Origin: Pseudomonas californiensis
Lineage (GTDB): Bacteria; Pseudomonadota; Gammaproteobacteria; Pseudomonadales; Pseudomonadaceae
Length of the DNA stretch: 64,000 nucleotides
NCBI RefSeq assembly: GCF_021147775.1
Contig: NZ_JAGTPK010000002.1
Location: 62,001-126,000, forward strand
Direction: 5' to 3'
In this document: in pieces, positions 45,406 to 54,539 of the stretch
How the letters are laid out: each line of letters begins with the position of its first letter
Numbering within the stretch: the stretch's first letter is position 1
The notes under the pieces: model-generated
What the model was told of the DNA's origin: nothing
The model's database searches: none
The model's input: only the letters and a program-made list of their open reading frames with translations
Program-made: the position numbers and the translations under genes

Positions 45406-47178
45406 TCACAGTCCTTGTTCGCTGAGCCACAGGTTCAGCGCCGCCAATTGCCACAGCTTGGAGCCGCGCAATGGCGTGAGTTGTCCTTGCGGATTGGTCA
45501 ACAGCTTGTCGACCATGGTCGGGTTGAACAGGCCGCGGTCCTGGCTCGGATCGGTCAGCAATTCACGAACCCAGTTCAGGGTGTTGCCTTCCAGATGCTT
45601 GAGGCCCGGCACCGGGAAATAGCCCTTCTTGCGGTCGATCACCTCGGAAGGAATCACCATGCGCGCTGCTTCTTTCAGTACCTGTTTGCCGCCGTCGGGC
45701 AGCTTGAACTTGCCGGGGATGCGCGCCGACAGCTCGACCAGACGGTAGTCCAGGAACGGCGTACGCGCTTCAAGGCCCCAGGCCATGGTCATGTTGTCGA
45801 CACGCTTGACCGGGTCATCCACCAGCATCACGGTGCTGTCCAGGCGCAGAGCCTTGTCGACCGCCGCGCTGGCGCCAGGCTGCGCGAAGTGATCGCGCAC
45901 AAAATCACCGGCGGCGTCATTGGCCGTCAACCATTTCGGTTGTACAGTCTCTGCATATTCCGCATAGCTGCGGTCGACGAACGCGTCCCGATAGGCAGCC
46001 ACCGGATCGCTGGCACCGTCCACTTGCGGGTACCAGTGGTAGCCAGCAAACAGTTCGTCGGCGCCTTGGCCGCTCTGTACCACTTTGCAGTGCTTGGCTA
46101 CTTCGCGTGACAGCAGATAGAAGGCAATGCAGTCATGGCTGACCATCGGCTCGCTCATGGCGCGGAACGCCGCAGGCAGTTGCTCGATGATCTCGCTTTC
46201 CTGAATGCGCAACTGATGATGGCGCGTGCCGTAATGCTTGGCGATCAGGTCTGAATACTGGAACTCGTCACCGCGCTCGCCACCAGCGTCCTGGAAACCG
46301 ATCGAGAAAGTCGACAGATCTTCGACACCCACTTCGCGCAGCAGGCCGACCAGCATGCTGGAGTCGACACCGCCTGACAGCAGCACACCAACATCGACCG
46401 CGGCACGTTGGCGAATCGCCACCGCTTCGCGGGTGCTGTCGAGTACGCGGTCACGCCAGTCTTCAAGGGTGAGGTTTTTCTCGTCGTCATGCGGACCGTA
46501 GGGCAGGGTCCACCAGACTTTCTTCTCGACGTTGCCACTGGCGTCAACCCGCATCCAGCTGGCAGGTGGCAGTTTTTCAACACCGGCCAGCAGTGTACGA
46601 GGCGCAGGCACCACCGCATGAAAATTGAGGTAATGGTTCAGCGCAATCGGGTCGAGCATCGAGCTGATGTCGCCGCCCTTGAGCAGCGCAGGCAGCGACG
46701 ACGCGAAGCGCAGGCGCTTGTCGGTCTGCGACAGGTAAAGCGGCTTTACGCCCAGACGGTCGCGAGCAATGAACAGCTGCTTGCTGTCACGTTCCCAGAT
46801 GGCGAACGCGAACATGCCGTTCAGCTTGGGCAGCATGTCTGCGCCCCAGGCGTGGTAGCCCTTGAGCAGTACTTCTGTGTCGCCGCCGGAATGGAACTGA
46901 TAGCCCAGGCTTTCCAACTCGGCACGCAGTTCCGGAAAATTGTAGATCGCGCCATTGAAGGCCATCGACAGACCAAGGTGGCTGTCGATCATCGGCTGCG
47001 CCGAGCCGTCTGACAGATCCATGATTTTAAGGCGGCGATGGCCCAGGGCAACTGGCCCCTGGCTGTGGAAGCCCCATGCATCCGGGCCGCGAGGCGCCAG
47101 CTCATGGGTAATGCGTTCAACAGCCGCGAGGTCCGCTGGCTGATGGTCGAAACGTAATTCACCTGCTAATCCGCACAT
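45406..47178 (-). CDS. ggnA: N-acetylglutaminylglutamine amidotransferase (asparagine synthetase-like)
   Basis: 590-residue glutamine-dependent amidotransferase that makes the terminal amide of NAGGN. Cys2 (MCGLAGELRF) is the glutaminase nucleophile. The asparagine-synthetase domain has the PP-loop LLSGGVDSSMLVGLL and the conserved SGQGADELFAGY. TAAGGA lies before the ATG. It is the first gene of the ggnA-ggnB-peptidase set, divergent from the PL8 gene. Expression is expected to follow high osmolarity. Confidence 0.93.
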   Translation of the reverse strand: MCGLAGELRFDHQPADLAAVERITHELAPRGPDAWGFHSQGPVALGHRRLKIMDLSDGSAQPMIDSHLGLSMAFNGAIYNFPELRAELESLGYQFHSGGDTEVLLKGYHAWGADMLPKLNGMFAFAIWERDSKQLFIARDRLGVKPLYLSQTDKRLRFASSLPALLKGGDISSMLDPIALNHYLNFHAVVPAPRTLLAGVEKLPPASWMRVDASGNVEKKVWWTLPYGPHDDEKNLTLEDWRDRVLDSTREAVAIRQRAAVDVGVLLSGGVDSSMLVGLLREVGVEDLSTFSIGFQDAGGERGDEFQYSDLIAKHYGTRHHQLRIQESEIIEQLPAAFRAMSEPMVSHDCIAFYLLSREVAKHCKVVQSGQGADELFAGYHWYPQVDGASDPVAAYRDAFVDRSYAEYAETVQPKWLTANDAAGDFVRDHFAQPGASAAVDKALRLDSTVMLVDDPVKRVDNMTMAWGLEARTPFLDYRLVELSARIPGKFKLPDGGKQVLKEAARMVIPSEVIDRKKGYFPVPGLKHLEGNTLNWVRELLTDPSQDRGLFNPTMVDKLLTNPQGQLTPLRGSKLWQLAALNLWLSEQGL

Positions 47179-47422
47179 AAGTCCTTACCGGGTTTCCGTT
47201 GGGGAGGTGACTGAGAAAGTGCAGTCACCCAGAAACTGACCCGAAGGCATCGCGGTAGTTTTAGATCAAAAGGTTATAAGCGGGCAGGGCACGTGCGTCT
47301 CATGGCGCCCCATTTTGCGCTTTATGACTAGCAGAGTTGCCAGTAGTTGTCGTCTGTAGGGACGCGCATTGTTGTCGCATCCAGGAAAGAGTCGACGCAA
47401 ATAACAGGGTGAGGTAGACGCT

Positions 47423-50197
47423 ATGGACGGTAAAAGTGGCTGGTTTGCTTTGGGCACCATTCTTTCTGATCGTGCCCTTGAAATTGGCGAGAGGCTTCAA
47501 ATCAGCCTGATAAATCGCGGTTCAGGAACAGTTATTGAGGTCATCGAGTACAGCCCACCCGCTGATAGGTTGGGTCATTTTGACTGGCCCAAGTATCTGT
47601 CAGATCACGTCAACGCTTCAGCCACGCATCTTAGAGCGGGCATAAAGCAGGCAGATGGGACATTCAAGACCGAGTACAGCCAGTACCTGAATCAATTGTG
47701 GACAGACAGCGGCGTGGACAGAGCCCTGATCAGCAGTGCCTGCGATCTTGCGGGTTGGTCGGATATGAGTATTTTCAACGCTGCGGGTTCATTGCCTTTG
47801 GGTACTGTGATCACCTGTGAGCTGACCAGTACGAACGAACACTGTGTGTATGAGACGTTCAGCGTCCCGGTACCTGATGCACAGACAGGACGTTTTATCT
47901 GGCCTGCTTTCGTTAGCCAGTTAGTCAATCGGTCGGCCGCGCTGTTGAGAGCAGGTGAAAAAGACGAGCCTGGCAAACGTTTTGTTCCAATTGGCAGCAG
48001 TTACAGAAATCATTTGTGGGCGCCAGCGGGTACGCCATTGCGGGCGGACTGGCGGGTTACGCTTTCAGAAAGCGCGCGCGTAACAGCGAACACTGTTTTC
48101 GAGTCGCTGTGCATTCAAGCCTCGGTCACACCCCCCGTTCAGCAGGTGATAGATGAGTGGCTGGCCGGGTTCGCCGATGGCAAATTTCCGGACGTGATTT
48201 ACCCACCTGATGGGCAAGTCGTGGAGGACGTCAGCGGGCTGACAGAGCACCTGGATCGTATCGTCAAGATTGCCAGTTACTTGCTGAAACTGCCGGCCTC
48301 CGCTCCAGTGCTGTATGTGAACAAAGCATTGGAGGCACTTGATTTCTATGCCGTACAAAATTATGACATTGCAAGTTGGTGGTCCAGGCAAATCGGTTTG
48401 GCCAAGAAGGCCGCGCGTGCTGCACTCTTGCTGGCTGTGCATCTCAAGGGGGGAGAGTTGCTCAGACTCTATATTCCTTACGCCATGAAAACCACTACGA
48501 CGTATGCTCATACTCAGACGGGGGCAAACCTGGCCGACTTCGCATCTATTCAGATTCTTTGGAGTGCAAGCGCCTGGAGTAATTCTGGAGATGATAAATA
48601 CACGTTATACCTGCGCGCGGCGGCAGATGTCTTATCTGAACTGTGCCTGCCGGTAGAGCGAAGCGGCACAGAGCACGGAGAGGGTATCAGCGTCGATTAT
48701 TCAATCAGCCAGCACAACCCTAAATACGGCGCTGTTTATTGCACCCAGCTCTACTCGGGCTCGTACGGCGCTGAACTGGTTGGAAGAATAATCGAAAGTC
48801 TGGCTGTTCTGATCAATGAGTTTTCACTTTCTCCAGCGGCCAGAATCGAGTTGGTAAAACTGGTCGCCGGTGGCATGGGTTGGATGGGATATGCAAACCA
48901 TCTTGATTTTCAAGTCAATGGCAGAGCTATCAGTCGCGGTATTGCATTCAGCACACACTTTGGAGCGTGGGCCACAGCCCTCCTGCCTTCAGCGGATGAG
49001 GACAATAAACCAGTACTCGAAGAATTGATCCGTCGTTCCGACGGCGATGAGGCCCACAACACGTACTACCAAGGGGCACGTTTCTTTTGGGTCAATGATT
49101 ACATGTCGTATATGGGAGCGGGTTTTTGTCTGTGGGCCAAGGTGATATCCAAACGCACGGTAGGTGGAGAAAGCGGCAATGGTGAAAACCCCAAAGGCTA
49201 CTACATGGGCGCAGGCACCTATTTTCTTACCCGCCACGGTGAGGAATACGCAGGCATTCAGCCCGTATGGGACTGGCAGCGTTTGCCTGGCACCACGGTC
49301 GAGCAGAATCCCGACTTTAAATGGCCCAACACTACGTGGGGTACGAACATGTGGGGAAGTCATGATTTTGCGGGAGGGGTCAGCGATGGGGCGAGAGGTC
49401 TGCTGTCCATGGAGTTATCCAGGGGAAACGTAACACACGCTTACAAGACTGTGATGACCTTCGATAACCGTATTGTCTGTATCGGGACAAAGATCGAGTG
49501 TAGCAACGCTGTCCATCCTGTTGTCACGAGTGTCAATCAATGCATCGCAAACGGTACGGTTCGATACAGGACAGTGAATGGCGACGAACATGAGGTCAGG
49601 CTGGGGGAGTCAGTCACTGGATCAGATATAGATCAAATTCATCACGACGTTTTTCTATACCGTCTCGGTATGATCTGGCGGCGACCAAGTGTAACTATCA
49701 AGGTCGAACGCCGCAGCGGTGCGTGGAAAGATATCAATGTGAACGGCTCCCCAGACGTGGTGACACAACCGGTGTTTTCAGTCTGGATCAATCATGATCT
49801 TGACGCATCCGGATCTTATTTTTATGAAATTCGGCCTGCTGAAGACTTCTTGGACGAGACTACGTTGCTGACCGCACACCAATCCACTGCGGACTTTCAT
49901 TATTGGGTCGACGAAGATGTGGTGATGGCCAGTTGTTTTGACCCCCGACCTTTGCGTCTTGACTGCAGCGAAGGAACCCCGACGTTCTATCCCGAGCAGC
50001 CGTGCTCTTACATCTATAAGCGAGAGGATAGGACGGTTCAACTGACGTGCTCTGACCCGACACAGAAAAAGGATAAGCTTTCCTTTACTGTTCGCACGGA
50101 TGATGAGGGCAATGCGGTCTCCAGCCGCTCGTTCCCGTTGCCTCAAGGTGACGAACTGGGCCGACCCGTGACAGTGGAATACCCGCTGGATGAGTGA
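47423..50197 (+). CDS. Polysaccharide lyase family 8-like protein with duplicated N-terminal domain
   Basis: 924 residues. Residues about 19-98 and 124-203 are a tandem repeat (shared pattern G-x-F-x-WP, VN-x-SA, LRAG-x-K, Y-x-N-x-LW); its family is not recognised. From about residue 220 on, the chain resembles PL8 lyases (hyaluronate, chondroitin AC, xanthan): an alpha barrel with WWSRQIGLAKKAARAALL, HTQTGANLAD (Asn369), SISQHNPKY (His431), LYSGSYG (Tyr448) and GRAISRG, then beta sandwiches. The His-to-Tyr distance is 17, longer than the usual 9. No Sec signal, lipobox or RTX repeats are visible, odd for a lyase of large polymers. GTGAGG precedes the ATG. It is single, flanked by ggnA (divergent) and a convergent lipoprotein gene. 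Codon use is more AT-rich than in neighbours, so acquisition by transfer is possible. Confidence 0.8.
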   Translation: MDGKSGWFALGTILSDRALEIGERLQISLINRGSGTVIEVIEYSPPADRLGHFDWPKYLSDHVNASATHLRAGIKQADGTFKTEYSQYLNQLWTDSGVDRALISSACDLAGWSDMSIFNAAGSLPLGTVITCELTSTNEHCVYETFSVPVPDAQTGRFIWPAFVSQLVNRSAALLRAGEKDEPGKRFVPIGSSYRNHLWAPAGTPLRADWRVTLSESARVTANTVFESLCIQASVTPPVQQVIDEWLAGFADGKFPDVIYPPDGQVVEDVSGLTEHLDRIVKIASYLLKLPASAPVLYVNKALEALDFYAVQNYDIASWWSRQIGLAKKAARAALLLAVHLKGGELLRLYIPYAMKTTTTYAHTQTGANLADFASIQILWSASAWSNSGDDKYTLYLRAAADVLSELCLPVERSGTEHGEGISVDYSISQHNPKYGAVYCTQLYSGSYGAELVGRIIESLAVLINEFSLSPAARIELVKLVAGGMGWMGYANHLDFQVNGRAISRGIAFSTHFGAWATALLPSADEDNKPVLEELIRRSDGDEAHNTYYQGARFFWVNDYMSYMGAGFCLWAKVISKRTVGGESGNGENPKGYYMGAGTYFLTRHGEEYAGIQPVWDWQRLPGTTVEQNPDFKWPNTTWGTNMWGSHDFAGGVSDGARGLLSMELSRGNVTHAYKTVMTFDNRIVCIGTKIECSNAVHPVVTSVNQCIANGTVRYRTVNGDEHEVRLGESVTGSDIDQIHHDVFLYRLGMIWRRPSVTIKVERRSGAWKDINVNGSPDVVTQPVFSVWINHDLDASGSYFYEIRPAEDFLDETTLLTAHQSTADFHYWVDEDVVMASCFDPRPLRLDCSEGTPTFYPEQPCSYIYKREDRTVQLTCSDPTQKKDKLSFTVRTDDEGNAVSSRSFPLPQGDELGRPVTVEYPLDE

Positions 50198-50218
50198 TGT
50201 CGCTCTGGAAATGGTGGG

Positions 50219-51295
50219 CTAATACCCCGTCATTTCCAGATACCCGACACCTTTGTCGCTGCCGCTGAAGGTCACCGGGCCTTCCCAGTAGGGAATGCTC
50301 AGGCCCATCCAGGCGTTGGGGTTGAGCGCTTCAGTGATGATGTCGAGGTTCTTGCCGGGTATCTTGATTGACCAGCGCGTTGGCATTCGGTGATCGCCAA
50401 TTACCGTCTCCTCCAGCGGCTGGAAGCTGACATCGCTGGCGTGCAGCATGTGCGTGCTGCCATCGGCGCTGATCCAGTTACCGGTCACGTAGGCTTCGCC
50501 ATTCTTCTGGCGGATGCGGTACAGCATCAATCGATCACCGCCCGCCATTTGCAGGGAAAACCAGTCCCAGCCGGTCTGTTCAACGGTCAAGGGCTGACTG
50601 CTCCATTCCCGGTCCAGCCATGCCGTACCGGTGACCTGATAGTTTTTGCCTTCGATCTCGACACTGCCTTTGGCATCGAAAAATGGCTGGCTGTAATAGT
50701 AGGACGCCTGACCGACATCCGATTTTCGGCTGTAACCCTGATCACCCTGCAGCACTACCGGTTTGCTGGCGCTGAGGTGCAGGTTATAACGAAAGTCGTC
50801 ACTGCTTGCTTTCAATTGCAGGCTTGCCAGAGGATCTGCTGCTGTGGAATCGCTGACCAGTGACCAGTCGTCGATCCAGGCGGCAAAGGGGCCCAACTCA
50901 ACGTTCGCTTGCCCGATACCGCCACGTGCATAGCGCTGTGCCGCGTAATGACGGTTCGCCGACGTTGCCGCCGCATGCCCGAGCCAGATAGTCCTGTCAT
51001 TCCAGCCGTTTCCTGTTTGGGTGCCGGCACGCAGGGCATTGCGAAACAGCGTCCACTGCACGCCGAATTGCTGGCCCTTGTCGTCCATCAATGTGGCGGT
51101 GATGTACCACCATTCGATTCTGAAACCGGGATGCTGACCATGGTCCTCGGGGAATGAAAAGGCCCGGCCCGGCGTGACTTGCGCGTAAGCCTCGGCCGGG
51201 GTGGCCAGCCCGGAGAAACCGCGGCCTGAGCCGGCCTTCTCGTCACAGGCCGCCAACATCAGTGCGAGTGTCAGGATCAGCCACTTATTGATCAT
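50219..51295 (-). CDS. Lipocalin-like lipoprotein, AttH/CrtC family
   Basis: 358-residue lipoprotein with a lipobox LAAC at the end of its signal. The body has the tandem lipocalin-like fold of the AttH/CrtC type: RIEWWYITATLMDDKGQQFGVQWTLFR, GTAWLDREWSSQPL, and GWDWFSLQMAGGDRLMLYRIR. It belongs to the ABC system encoded just upstream and overlaps the permease gene by about 11 bases. Similar sets (AttF, AttG, AttH) occur in Agrobacterium. The ligand is unknown. The ATG at 51295 was chosen over a TTG two codons earlier. Confidence 0.85.
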   Translation of the reverse strand: MINKWLILTLALMLAACDEKAGSGRGFSGLATPAEAYAQVTPGRAFSFPEDHGQHPGFRIEWWYITATLMDDKGQQFGVQWTLFRNALRAGTQTGNGWNDRTIWLGHAAATSANRHYAAQRYARGGIGQANVELGPFAAWIDDWSLVSDSTAADPLASLQLKASSDDFRYNLHLSASKPVVLQGDQGYSRKSDVGQASYYYSQPFFDAKGSVEIEGKNYQVTGTAWLDREWSSQPLTVEQTGWDWFSLQMAGGDRLMLYRIRQKNGEAYVTGNWISADGSTHMLHASDVSFQPLEETVIGDHRMPTRWSIKIPGKNLDIITEALNPNAWMGLSIPYWEGPVTFSGSDKGVGYLEMTGY

Positions 51296-53765
51296 TGGCA
51301 AAAGTCCTCAGCAAATCGGCAGGACGCGTGCGATACAACCTGATCAGCGGCCAGGCGGAGGCCAGCAATGTAGCCACCAACGCAAGGCCGGTCAGTTGCA
51401 GCAGTTGCAAGGGGAACACCTGCAACGGCAAACGCCAGCCGAAGGCGAGCACGTTGATCACTGCATTCAGGCACCACGCCAGGGCGATTCCCAATGGCAA
51501 GGCGAACAGAAGTGTCAACACCGCCAGCAGCCAGGTCTGCCCCAGATTGAGCAACATCAGTTGCCGACGTGTGACGCCCAGCGCCCAGAGCGGCGCAAGC
51601 TGACCGAGACGGCTCTGGCTCTGAGTCAGCAGGCTGATGAAAAGCGCCACGCCCGCGACACCCAGGGTCAGGCTGTTGAGCGCACCGGTAGCGGCGAACG
51701 TGCGTTCGAAGACCTGTGCCGACCAGCCTTTCAACTGGCTTTGATCAATGATGTGACGGTCGTCCAGCGCGAAATGCTGCTGTAATCCGTTGATCAACGG
51801 AGCAATGTCTTGCGCGGCGATTCTCAGATTGAAACGGATGGGTGTCAGGTGAGGCCAGTGCTCAAGCAAGTGCTCGGCATTGACCAGCAAGTGACCCTTT
51901 GGGTTTCCGTAGTCGGCATAGATGCCCACGATCCTGAGTGGCCATGGCCCGCTGGCTGCGGGCAGATTCAACGTGTCGCCCAGGCCGAGTTTCAATCGAC
52001 GGGCCAGTTGCTCGCTGAGCATCACGGTGTCCTCATTTGCCAACTGATCCCAAGGGTCGCCCGCAGCGGACTCCAATAGCTGCCAGTGTTGACGATAGGT
52101 CGGGTGGTCAATGACCCCGTACAGGTCGGCGGGCCAGCCCTGAAGCTGGACGGGCACTTCCCAGTTCGGCAACACTGCGCTGACCTCGGGTTGCTGGCTC
52201 AGCCAGGTTTGTAAAGGTTGGGCCTGCTCCGGGTTTTGCGGCGTTATGTACAGCTCGGCGGTCAGGCGTTGTTCGAGCCAGTGAGTGAAAGTCTCGCGAA
52301 AACCCGAAGTCATGCTGCCGGCACCAATATTGGCAGACATGGCCAACAGCAAGGCCATCAATGCCAGGCTCAGGGCGGGCAGCTGTTGTCGGCAGTCCGC
52401 CAGAAACCATTGGCCCATGACCGAGCGGCTGCGTGCCAGCAGACCACCGAGCAAGGCGTCGAGTAACACCGGAAGGCCAAGCGCAGCGCTGAGGAGCAGC
52501 GAGGAAATCAGCACGAAGCCCCACGTCAGCGTATTGCCGAACAGCAAGGCCGCCACTGCAAGGACTGCCGCTGCCGCTGCAACCCAGCCCTGGCGCCGCA
52601 ACCAGCGGGCGTGGGCCTGTTGCCAGGCTTGAGCATTGGCCAGCGCGAGCAACGGCAGACGTGCCGCACGCAACAGGCTGTTGGCTCCCGCCAGCAACGC
52701 GCCCAGCAGGCTCAAGCCGATGCCACTGATCCACCAACCTAGGCTCAGGTTCAGCGTCCCCGCGACTTCGGCGCCGTAAAGCCCCCGCAAGCTGGCCGCC
52801 ACGTCGGGTAATAGCAGGCCGGCCAGCCAGTACCCACTGATCACGCCCAACAATCCGCCGAGTAACGCCAGCACACCCAATTCGATACTCAGCGCTGTGA
52901 TGAGCAAACGGGCACTGACGCCGCAGGCGCGTAGATTGCGCAGCAGGCCACGGCGCTGCTCCAGCGCCAGGCCGATCGCGGCATGCACGATGAACAGCCC
53001 GACGATGAATGACAGCACGCCGAGTGCGTTCAGGTTCAGGTGAAAGCTTTCGGTCAGGCGTTCGAGGTTGTTGTCTTCACCACTTTTACTGATCACCAGT
53101 TTCCCGGTCAGATCGGGCGGCAGTGCTGGTAAGCGGGCGGCGAAATCCTTGGGCAGTATCAGCCGTGACAGCTGGCCAGGCACGTTGAGCAGTGACTGTG
53201 CGAAGCCCACATCGGTGAGCAGAGCGCCCGGCGCCATGTCAGATATGACACGCAAAGGGGGCAACGTCAGCCCCTGATCAGTTACTGGCTGCTCGCCTTC
53301 TGCCAGGCCAAGGCTTTGCAGGGTTTGCGGTGCGATCCAGGTCGCCCCTGGTGGCATCAGGAAATCGGCCACCACTTCAGGTCCCAGTGTCTGACCGGCC
53401 AGGTTCGAGTCCACCGGGAGGGTCACCGGTTCGACGCCTGTCAGTTGCAGTCGCTGGCTTTCATGCCCTTTGAGAACTATGCGACCCTGGACGACCGGCG
53501 ACACAGGCCAGCCCGAGCGGCGCAACTGGATATACAGATTCTGGGAAAACAGATCGCCCGTGGCGGATTTCAAGCTGGTTTGCGGTTCACCGCCGATCAG
53601 CTGGCTCGCCCGCTGGTAACCTTCACGTGCCTGATTGTTAAGTGCCTGCACACCGGTCAGCAAGGCTGTAGCCAGCCATAAACCGGTCAGGACGCTGAAG
53701 AACTGTACGGGATGTCGCCGCCAATGGCTGAGCAGGGCACGCAACATCCAGTAGAAAACCTGCAT
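51285..53765 (-). CDS. FtsX-like ABC transporter permease
   Basis: 826-residue permease with an MacB/FtsX arrangement: one N-terminal helix (FFSVLTGLWLATALLTGVQAL), a large periplasmic domain, three helices around residues 240-360, four more between 400 and 490, a second periplasmic domain (about 490-700), and a final set of three helices. It probably exports or moves lipids or lipoproteins with the LolD-like ATPase. It follows the ATPase gene by one base and overlaps the lipoprotein gene. Confidence 0.87.
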   Translation of the reverse strand: MQVFYWMLRALLSHWRRHPVQFFSVLTGLWLATALLTGVQALNNQAREGYQRASQLIGGEPQTSLKSATGDLFSQNLYIQLRRSGWPVSPVVQGRIVLKGHESQRLQLTGVEPVTLPVDSNLAGQTLGPEVVADFLMPPGATWIAPQTLQSLGLAEGEQPVTDQGLTLPPLRVISDMAPGALLTDVGFAQSLLNVPGQLSRLILPKDFAARLPALPPDLTGKLVISKSGEDNNLERLTESFHLNLNALGVLSFIVGLFIVHAAIGLALEQRRGLLRNLRACGVSARLLITALSIELGVLALLGGLLGVISGYWLAGLLLPDVAASLRGLYGAEVAGTLNLSLGWWISGIGLSLLGALLAGANSLLRAARLPLLALANAQAWQQAHARWLRRQGWVAAAAAVLAVAALLFGNTLTWGFVLISSLLLSAALGLPVLLDALLGGLLARSRSVMGQWFLADCRQQLPALSLALMALLLAMSANIGAGSMTSGFRETFTHWLEQRLTAELYITPQNPEQAQPLQTWLSQQPEVSAVLPNWEVPVQLQGWPADLYGVIDHPTYRQHWQLLESAAGDPWDQLANEDTVMLSEQLARRLKLGLGDTLNLPAASGPWPLRIVGIYADYGNPKGHLLVNAEHLLEHWPHLTPIRFNLRIAAQDIAPLINGLQQHFALDDRHIIDQSQLKGWSAQVFERTFAATGALNSLTLGVAGVALFISLLTQSQSRLGQLAPLWALGVTRRQLMLLNLGQTWLLAVLTLLFALPLGIALAWCLNAVINVLAFGWRLPLQVFPLQLLQLTGLALVATLLASAWPLIRLYRTRPADLLRTFANDQ

Positions 53766-53766
53766 T

Positions 53767-54435
<669 letters not shown>

Positions 54436-54539
54436 GAGCGGCCCAACTGTACTGAACTGAAGTAGAAGAGTAGCGGCTGGCGGTCCGCACGTCGCGGGCT
54501 AATCCGACAGGGCGACGTGCAGACCGATCAGTTGTGCGA

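Noticed and set aside
49970..49980. GGAACC sequence in the PL8 gene as a Hrp box
   Set aside because: It is inside coding sequence and lacks a matching CCAC element at the required distance.
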